Source of the DNA: Candidatus Falkowiibacteriota bacterium
GTDB lineage: Bacteria > Patescibacteriota > Patescibacteriia > CAIXNZ01
Reading direction: 5' to 3'
NCBI GenBank assembly: GCA_903920975.1
Contig: CAIXNZ010000034.1
Location: 1 to 9,369 of the forward strand
Length of the DNA: 9,369 nt
Part shown: positions 5,725 to 9,369 of the stretch, one piece after another
How positions within the stretch are numbered: position 1 is the first letter of the stretch
Layout: each line of letters begins with the position of its first letter
The notes under the pieces: generated by a model
Databases searched by the model: none
What the model was told of the DNA's origin: nothing
What the model saw: only the letters and a program-made list of their open reading frames with translations
Program-made: the position numbers and the translations under genes

Positions 5725-7563
5725 ATGCCAAAATTTTCAATCATTATCCCTGTCTGCGATAATTATAGCTATACGCTAGCTTGCATTAATAGCATAAAAG
5801 AACAGGGCGGCGATTACGAGATAATCGTTGTTGATAATGGATCCAAATTGCCCTATGTGGGATTTGAGAAAATTATCCGCAATGAAAAAAACAAAGGATT
5901 TCCGAAAGCTATTAATCAAGGCATTAAGATCGCCACTGGCGAGATTATTGTCTTGCTTAATAATGACACAATCGTATCGCCGAATTGGCTTGAAAATTTA
6001 GAAAGCCATTTGCAAAATTACGATTTAGTCGGGCCATGTTCGGATAATATTGGGGGCGTGCAGTGTGTACAAGTTGGGGATATAGTGGATAACTTTGAAT
6101 TTTACAACAAAGCTATAAAATTAAATGGTGAAAATAAGGGGAAATCTTTACCTTATGATCGACTTGTATTTTTCTGCGTTGCCATTAAAAGAGAGGTCAT
6201 TAATAAAATCGGCTTTCTCGATGAGGATTTTACGCCCGGCAATTACGAGGATAATGATTATTGCTTGCGTGCTATTCAGGCCGGCTTTCGCTGTGGCATT
6301 GCCTTAGATGTTTTAATTCATCATGCCCGATCAATCACGCATAAATCGTTAAACATTGATTATCTCAATTTGTTGAAAACAAATGACGCAAAATTCCAAA
6401 AAAAATGGGGTCGAACGCGGCCTATTGTCTTGGCCGATTTGAATGTGCGTAATTGTCAACCAATTGACAACCAAAACATGCCGACTTTAGCTCTCGTGAT
6501 GATTGTAAAAAATGAGGAAAAAGGCTTGGCTAATGCTATTTTGTCTGCGCGAGGCATTGCTGATTATGTCTGTGTGTCCGTTGACGATAGCTCGACTGAT
6601 AATACGCTTGAAGTCGCGAAATTGTGGGCTGATGAGGTTAAGACACATAAATGGGCTGATGACTTCGCCGGCGCTCGTAATGAGGCACACAAGGGCATTA
6701 CGCAGGATTATATAATGTTTTTGGACGGCCATGAGTACATTAAAAATGGCAGAAAAATCAAAGAACATTTGAAAACAGGCGGCGACGGTTTTCTTTGCAG
6801 TGTGGAAATGGAGAATGAGTTAGTATTCAGAAACCCGCGAATTTATAAAAATGGCATACAATTTGAGGGCAGAGTGCATGAAATGCAGGCCAATATGAAG
6901 CCAAAAAGAGCATTTGATGTTATAATAAAACACGACCGAATCAATGGGCAAGATAAGAAAAGCGCAGAATTGAGGGATTTGCAGAGAGAGCATCAGATAG
7001 TTGAAATTATGGGCGGACAATTAAAAAAAGATCCAAAAAATGCTCATGCTGCTTTTCATCTTGCTTTGCATTATCAAACGCAAATGCAGTGGAAAAAGAC
7101 CATAAAAATGCAAAATCATTTTTTGAAAATATCCAAAATTAATTGCGAGCGTTGGTATGTTTATTTCAATATGGCCTTTTGCTATATGGCGCTAGGCAAA
7201 AACTTGCGAGCGTGGATTGCTGCCGGCTGTGCCGAACGAGAAACGCCTATGCGCTGGGAAACTGCAAAATTGCGCGGATTAATTTTGTATAATATAAAAA
7301 AATACAAAGGCGCAGCCGAGTATTTTGTCGATAGTTTAGCGTCAAATGACTTTGATGAAGCCTATAAGCCATGGGGCAGGGAAATTTTCAGCACTTGGAA
7401 TTTAATTGGTGAGTGTTTATTCAATGAATGCATGTATTGGCAGGCCGGCGAGGCTTTTCGCAAGGCAGGAGAGAACTCAAAAGATCCTGAATTTAATTTA
7501 TTAATGAAACGGCGCTACGATTTGATGTTTGAAATCGCCAAAAGTGGAAAAAATAACGCTTAA
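5725..7563 (+). CDS. Two-domain GT2 glycosyltransferase with TPR-like C-terminus, 612 aa
   Basis: I start at the ATG at 5725, two bases after the methyltransferase stop. An upstream in-frame ATG would add nine residues unlike the family start, while MPKFSIIIPV is canonical. Domain 1 (1-about 235) is a rhamnosyltransferase-like GT2: VDNGS at 36-40, NKGF..A.NQG at 56-66, LLNNDT at 77-82 in the DxD position, and a later PGNYEDNDYCLRA segment. Domain 2 (252-about 430) is a WaaE/SunS-like GT2: LVMIVKNEE at 257-265, VDDSSTDNT at 286-294 and WADDFAGARNEA at 310-321. In it the usual LDADE is LDGHE (333-337), so the DxD metal site is altered. Residues about 430-612 are TPR-like helices. It probably transfers sugars to a glycan or protein, in step with the methyltransferase. 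Cytoplasmic; no membrane helix seen. Confidence 0.88.
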   Translation: MPKFSIIIPVCDNYSYTLACINSIKEQGGDYEIIVVDNGSKLPYVGFEKIIRNEKNKGFPKAINQGIKIATGEIIVLLNNDTIVSPNWLENLESHLQNYDLVGPCSDNIGGVQCVQVGDIVDNFEFYNKAIKLNGENKGKSLPYDRLVFFCVAIKREVINKIGFLDEDFTPGNYEDNDYCLRAIQAGFRCGIALDVLIHHARSITHKSLNIDYLNLLKTNDAKFQKKWGRTRPIVLADLNVRNCQPIDNQNMPTLALVMIVKNEEKGLANAILSARGIADYVCVSVDDSSTDNTLEVAKLWADEVKTHKWADDFAGARNEAHKGITQDYIMFLDGHEYIKNGRKIKEHLKTGGDGFLCSVEMENELVFRNPRIYKNGIQFEGRVHEMQANMKPKRAFDVIIKHDRINGQDKKSAELRDLQREHQIVEIMGGQLKKDPKNAHAAFHLALHYQTQMQWKKTIKMQNHFLKISKINCERWYVYFNMAFCYMALGKNLRAWIAAGCAERETPMRWETAKLRGLILYNIKKYKGAAEYFVDSLASNDFDEAYKPWGREIFSTWNLIGECLFNECMYWQAGEAFRKAGENSKDPEFNLLMKRRYDLMFEIAKSGKNNA

Positions 7564-7588
7564 TATATTTATTAACTAAACCAAATTT

Positions 7589-7669
7589 ATGACTGCAAAA
7601 GATGCAATCGCTCAAATTGCCGCAATTATTGCGCAAGTCGACGAAGTCGATCAAGCGGCCGCCGAATAA
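7589..7669 (+). CDS. 26-aa acidic helical peptide, hypothetical
   Basis: An ATG at 7589 opens 26 codons (MTAKDAIAQIAAIIAQ, then VDEVDQAAAE) closed by TAA at 7667-7669. The peptide would be a single amphipathic, acidic helix. It starts 25 bases after the glycosyltransferase stop and ends 12 bases before the terminator, so it fills the end of the operon. The start context (AAATTTATG) matches that of the 8596 and 794 genes, and there is no Shine-Dalgarno. I do not recognise a family. Position and composition make a real microprotein plausible, but chance is not excluded at this length. Confidence 0.45.
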   Translation: MTAKDAIAQIAAIIAQVDEVDQAAAE

Positions 7670-7680
7670 ATATCGGCTTT

Positions 7681-7724
7681 AAAAAAAAGAGCGGGCCCGC
7701 GTAAGCGGCCCGCCTCTTTTTTTT
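7681..7724. terminator. Bidirectional intrinsic terminator
   Basis: A8 (7681-7688) is followed by GAG-CGGGC, a bulged C, CGC, a GTAA tetraloop (7701-7704), GCG-GCCCG, a bulged C, CTC and T8 (7717-7724). The structure reads as a strong terminator on both strands. It serves the glycosyltransferase unit on + and the membrane-protein gene on -, whose TAA (7723-7725) lies inside the T-run. Confidence 0.95.
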
Positions 7725-8019
7725 ATTGTGAATCTTCGCTTTGTGTGTCGTCGCTAGGAAATTTGTTCAATTGCGATGTGAGCTCAAATTGTTTAATTAA
7801 GGCTACAACTATCGATTTGCCAGTGAAACCTCCCATAAAAGCTGTAATAAGAGAGCCATCAATTAAATAACCGGCGCAGCCGCCGACTAAAAGTCCGCCA
7901 AAAAAGCCCAAATAAAGCTTGCCTGATTTAAATTCAGGCATAACTATGCAGTTGTCTTGAATTATATCTGACAGTAAAGCGCCAAAGGCGCCGGCTGCAA
8001 AAATCGCCAAAATTTCCAC
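7723..8019 (-). CDS. Small membrane protein, holin-like, 98 aa
   Basis: On the - strand a GTG at 8019-8017 opens a 98-residue protein; in-frame sequence upstream reaches a TAA with no ATG, so GTG is the best start. Three hydrophobic segments are seen: about 2-21 (LAIFAAGAFGALLSDII), 34-52 (KLYLGFFGGLLVGGCAGYLI) and 56-75, rich in Gly and Ala. A polar acidic tail (SDDTQSEDSQ) follows. Size, helix number, Gly-rich helices and a charged C-terminus fit phage holins or related regulators, and the M23 peptidase gene is nearby. It is the only convincing gene on this strand, runs towards the bidirectional terminator, and is separated from the peptidase gene by 576 bases of divergent non-coding DNA. 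A holin role is inference. An unrelated small phage membrane protein of unknown function is the main alternative. Confidence 0.72.
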   Translation of the reverse strand: MEILAIFAAGAFGALLSDIIQDNCIVMPEFKSGKLYLGFFGGLLVGGCAGYLIDGSLITAFMGGFTGKSIVVALIKQFELTSQLNKFPSDDTQSEDSQ

Positions 8020-8042
8020 ATTATTTGATTAGTTATTGATCA

Positions 8043-8063
8043 AATTCGGATGCAATCCGAATT
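8043..8063. other. Perfect 8-bp hairpin AATTCGGA/TCCGAATT
   Basis: Stem 8043-8050 pairs with 8056-8063 around a TGCAA loop. It lies 23 bases upstream of the GTG of the - strand membrane-protein gene, so in that transcript it would be in the 5' leader. As DNA it could be an operator for that gene. No T-run follows, so it is not a terminator. Confidence 0.6.
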
Positions 8064-8096
8064 CGTTATTAATTTCGTCCCTGAGGTTGTAGGAAT

Positions 8097-8147
8097 TTCG
8101 GCTCTCCCAAACGATCTTTGAGAAAAAATCGTAGGGGGTGAGCCGGA
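8097..8147. other. Long imperfect stem-loop
   Basis: CGGCTC (8099-8104) pairs with GAGCCG (8140-8145), extended outward by T-G and T-A pairs. After a T-T mismatch CCC pairs with GGG, and further in ACGAT (8111-8115) pairs with ATCGT (8128-8132) around a 12-base loop. About 16 pairs in 51 bases without a T-run point to a structured RNA element or DNA site. Confidence 0.6.
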
Positions 8148-8350
8148 TATCACTGCAAACAGGGTTGTTTTGTCCCCGAGGGCGGCGTTTTAGACCTGCC
8201 GCAGGCCAGTGTGTATCGGTCAGCCAACTTGACAACTGCGTTATTGTTAAGCGCAATCGGACAATGCCTGAGATAGCCGTAGATTTGACATCGTTCTTTT
8301 TGTTCGCAAGGCTGATTTATCTCTCAGCGAATACTCTAAGTATAGCTGTT

Positions 8351-8391
8351 CAAATAATTAATCGCAACTGCAGGTTGCCATTAATTATTTG
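8351..8391. other. 41-base near-perfect palindromic hairpin
   Basis: CAAATAATTAAT (8351-8362) pairs perfectly with ATTAATTATTTG (8380-8391). After one C-C mismatch GCAAC (8364-8368) pairs with GTTGC (8374-8378) around TGCAG. Seventeen of eighteen pairs match. No T-run follows on the + strand (CATTAAAAACC), so it is not an obvious terminator there. It ends 30 bases upstream of the -35 of the peptidase promoter, a position suited to an activator, repressor or initiator protein. Confidence 0.75.
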
Positions 8392-8420
8392 CATTAAAAA
8401 CCCTTATATGTTAAGCTTAA

Positions 8421-8449
8421 TTGCGAGCAAGTGGTAATGATGGTATAAT
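8421..8449 (+). promoter_or_regulatory. Promoter upstream of the peptidase leader
   Basis: TTGCGA at 8421-8426 is spaced exactly 17 bases from TATAAT at 8444-8449, which is also preceded by TGG, making an extended -10 box. This is the best promoter in the window. Transcription should start near 8456, giving a leader of about 140 bases before the peptidase ATG at 8596. Confidence 0.8.
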
Positions 8450-8458
8450 ATACTAGAG

Positions 8459-8467
8459 TTATCCACC
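8459..8467 (+). promoter_or_regulatory. DnaA-box-like 9-mer, one mismatch (TTATCCACC)
   Basis: It matches the DnaA-box consensus at 8 of 9 positions and lies just downstream of the -10 box, at about +3 to +11 of the expected transcript. A bound protein here would interfere with initiation. Confidence 0.35.
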
Positions 8468-8513
8468 CAATCGACATCGCCCTCTTAGCTGTGCAATCGA
8501 GAATGCCCACAGC

Positions 8514-8522
8514 TTATCCACA
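8514..8522 (+). promoter_or_regulatory. DnaA-box-like 9-mer TTATCCACA
   Basis: Exact consensus match, the same word as at 5075-5083 and in the same orientation. It is the second such site within 64 bases and neighbours the large palindromes of 8043-8391, so an origin-like function is possible. In RNA it forms the linker between the two stem-loops of the leader. Confidence 0.45.
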
Positions 8523-8534
8523 GGGGGCCACATT

Positions 8535-8576
8535 AAAAAAAGGTGGGCTCTCAACGAATTGAATCTGCCTTTTTTT
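8535..8576 (+). terminator. Terminator-like hairpin 20 bases before the peptidase ATG
   Basis: AAAAAAAGG (8535-8543) pairs with CCTTTTTTT (8568-8576). The stem continues inward through wobble pairs, and an inner TCAA-CGAA-TTGA hairpin occupies 8551-8562. The seven-T run fits intrinsic termination. No other promoter is visible between it and the gene, so the peptidase would be expressed by read-through. Confidence 0.65.
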
Positions 8577-8595
8577 ATTTACTAACTCTAAATTT

Positions 8596-9045
8596 ATGGA
8601 CTGTAAATTTGCTAGCAATCCGCTAGATCAATTATTTGTGACGCAGAAGTTTGGCGAACGGCCCGAATTTTACCGCAAATATGGTATGGCAGGCCACAAT
8701 GGCGTTGATTTTCGCACAAAGTTTCCCGATACTCCGCTCGGGCGGCGTGAGATTTATGCCGTCGATGACGGCATAGTCAGCAAGGTAGTAATCGCCAAGC
8801 TGGGCGGTTATGGCACTTATGTTCAGATCACCCATTGCGACGGCTCTATGACGATTTATGGCCATCAGTACAATCCGCATGTTGTTGTTGGTCAAGCAGT
8901 TAAAGCCGGACAAATTATCGGCATTTCAGATAATACCGGCGACAGCACCGGGCCGCATTTGCATTTTGGGTATCGACGAGCCAATGCCAATATGAATAAT
9001 GGCTATAAAGGTTATGTTGATCCGATGCCGTATTTTAAAAATTAA
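8596..9045 (+). CDS. M23 (LytM-type) peptidase, probable phage endolysin, 149 aa
   Basis: Zinc metallopeptidase of family M23, which cuts peptide cross-bridges in peptidoglycan. The zinc ligands are visible as His34 and Asp38 in GHNGVDF and His123 in GPHLHF; His90 in YGHQ and His121 are the catalytic-type histidines. The N-terminal QKFGERPEFYRKYGMAGH is the usual lead-in, and GQAVKAGQIIGISDNTG (99-115) the usual loop and strand before HLHF. The whole protein is one domain, without signal peptide or cell-wall-binding module, so release would need a holin; the membrane protein at 7723-8019 is the candidate. A tail-borne lysin used at entry is the alternative. No Shine-Dalgarno precedes the ATG (AAATTTATG). 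Expression probably depends on the promoter at 8421-8449 and read-through of the hairpin at 8535-8576. Confidence 0.92.
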   Translation: MDCKFASNPLDQLFVTQKFGERPEFYRKYGMAGHNGVDFRTKFPDTPLGRREIYAVDDGIVSKVVIAKLGGYGTYVQITHCDGSMTIYGHQYNPHVVVGQAVKAGQIIGISDNTGDSTGPHLHFGYRRANANMNNGYKGYVDPMPYFKN

Positions 9046-9051
9046 TTGTGC

Positions 9052-9216
9052 TTTTTCTTAATTTCGCCAAGTATTGGCGGCGTTAAGACAAAAAAAAAGA
9101 TCCGAGACAGGCGCATAAAGGAGCGATTTTTTTACCAAAAAAAATTGCGACTGTGCCTAAGTGAGGGGCTTTTTTTTTGTTAGCCGCCAATAAGCGCCGG
9201 GCGAAATTAAGAAAAA
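9052..9216. repeat. 165-bp nested imperfect palindrome
   Basis: Five inverted blocks share one centre near 9134: 9052-9068/9200-9216 (17 bp perfect), 9072-9081/9183-9192 (10 bp perfect), 9088-9099/9169-9180 (12 bp, with A9/T9), 9109-9114/9153-9158 (6 bp, one G-T) and 9123-9133/9138-9148 (11 bp, one G-T). That makes 56 pairs, closing a loop of four bases. A smaller competing hairpin, CTTAA..CGCCAA-GTA-TTGGCG..TTAAG, occupies 9057-9087. The palindrome starts 7 bases after the peptidase stop. It may terminate transcription (T9 at 9170-9178), but is far larger than a normal terminator. Confidence 0.85.
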
Positions 9217-9270
9217 TGTCCTTATTGATTTGCTGGGGGATTGGGGGGCGGAAGCCCCCATAGTTAATCC
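9217..9270. other. G-rich spacer with GGGGGC-GGAA-GCCCCC hairpin
   Basis: Between the palindrome and the right repeat arm lie G5 (9235-9239), G6 (9243-9248) and a 6-bp hairpin, 9244-9249 with 9254-9259, with a GGAA loop. No gene is present. With G6 (9281-9286), G5 (9295-9299) and G4 (9310-9313) of the adjacent arm, this strand carries five long G-tracts within 80 bases. Confidence 0.6.
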
Positions 9271-9369
9271 TTTTTTTTTTGGGGGGCAAAATTAGGGGGC
9301 GGAAAAAGAGGGGAATACAAAATTCGGCCAACGCAATAAACCCTCAACAGCCGACGAGGGAGCGCGCGC
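9271..9369 (-). repeat. Right arm of 99-bp perfect inverted repeat
   Basis: Exact reverse complement of 617-715. It begins with T10-G6 and ends at the final base in GAGGGAGCGCGCGC. Since the window stops exactly where identity with the left arm is still unbroken, the full repeat length cannot be judged. An open frame on the - strand across 9083-9331 is homopolymer-driven and is not a gene. Confidence 0.95.

Larger units (their letters stand above)
8022..8440. other. Structured non-coding interval between holin-like and peptidase genes
   Basis: About 420 bases hold no convincing gene. Open frames exist on both strands (8138-8437 on +, 8029-8256 on -) but their translations look random. Instead there are three strong stem-loops, listed separately (8043-8063, 8097-8147, 8351-8391), and smaller ones: GCGGC/GCCGC at 8182-8202, GTCA/TGAC near 8220-8234, GCTGA/TCAGC at 8311-8328. 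The region could be a long structured RNA, a replication origin (DnaA-like boxes follow at 8459 and 8514) or a multi-site operator. Motifs I know for tmRNA or RNase P RNA are not present. Confidence 0.5.
8456..8576 (+). ncRNA. Candidate ~120-nt leader RNA or small RNA
   Basis: A transcript from the promoter at 8421-8449 would run through stem-loop AGCTGTG/CACAGCT (8487-8493 with 8508-8514) and end at the terminator-like hairpin 8535-8576, before the peptidase gene. GCCCAC (8505-8510), partly inside the first stem, can also pair with GTGGGC (8543-8548) in the 5' half of the terminator stem, so the two folds are mutually exclusive. That layout fits an attenuator or riboregulator controlling read-through. 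A stand-alone small RNA is the alternative. No known riboswitch class is recognised. Confidence 0.45.

Noticed and set aside
8029..8256. 75-codon open frame on the - strand
   Set aside because: The second half looks somewhat protein-like, but the first half is random in composition, overlaps several stem-loops and has no start signal.
8138..8437. 99-codon open frame on the + strand
   Set aside because: Composition is erratic with no domain pattern, and it runs through the 41-base palindrome and the peptidase promoter, as expected of a chance frame in non-coding DNA.
9072..9192. Integron attC site in the palindrome
   Set aside because: The core RYYYAAC/GTTRRRY pair does not fit at the expected places, and no integron integrase is seen.
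9083..9331. 82-codon open frame on the - strand
   Set aside because: The translation is driven by homopolymer runs (Pro, Lys, Phe stretches) and crosses the palindrome and repeat arm.
1..9369. CRISPR array, tRNA, tmRNA, RNase P RNA, or diversity-generating retroelement
   Set aside because: No regularly spaced direct repeats, no tRNA T-loop signature with matching acceptor stem, no motif recalled for these RNAs, and no reverse transcriptase or template/variable repeat pair were seen.
1..9369. Alternative genetic code (TGA read as Gly or Trp)
   Set aside because: The convincing genes contain no internal TGA, and the 794 gene (with the 50-aa ORF) ends at TGA in a sensible place.

Overview
The window looks like part of a tailed-phage or prophage genome from an uncultivated bacterium. 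It is mostly AT-rich, every convincing gene uses the standard code with TAA or TGA stops, and nearly all lie on the + strand, separated by a few bases. Almost none has a Shine-Dalgarno sequence. The promoters are near-consensus extended -10 boxes (TGNTATAAT). The Bacteroidetes-type promoter is not seen, and the compact phage module with virion-protein families common in environmental assemblies fits a phage of a candidate-phylum (for example Patescibacteria) host. That host assignment is inference. No terminase, portal, capsid, integrase or replication gene is visible, so this is a partial genome.

Layout. (1) 1-793: the tail of an incoming reading frame, a 50-codon small ORF with its own promoter, a GC-rich structured block and the left arm (617-715) of a 99-bp perfect inverted repeat. 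(2) 794-5025: a tightly packed virion/tail module of seven genes: a 295-aa virion-like protein, a 262-aa fibre-like protein, a 65-aa coiled coil, a 289-aa fibre with a LamG-like C-terminus, a small phospholipase-D-fold (HKD) protein, a 120-aa and a 188-aa virion-type protein. It ends at a strong terminator (5034-5067). (3) 5111-7669: a second transcription unit with its own promoter, encoding a SAM methyltransferase, a two-domain GT2 glycosyltransferase with TPR-like C-terminus and a 26-aa peptide, closed by a bidirectional terminator (7681-7724). (4) 7723-9045: a lysis region with a small membrane protein on the - strand (holin-like) and an M23 (LytM-type) peptidase on the + strand. Between them are 576 bases of strongly structured non-coding DNA holding a promoter, two DnaA-box-like 9-mers and a terminator-like hairpin upstream of the peptidase. 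(5) 9046-9369: a 165-bp nested palindrome, G-tract DNA and the right inverted-repeat arm, which runs to the last base.

How the parts may work together: the first module would build the host-contacting end of the virion. The methyltransferase and glycosyltransferase could decorate virion proteins or host surface glycans. The membrane protein and M23 enzyme would release progeny. The least explained elements are non-coding: the 99-bp inverted repeat bracketing about 8.5 kb, the 165-bp palindrome behind the peptidase gene, and the structured 8022-8576 region with an apparent promoter-hairpin-terminator unit in front of that gene.
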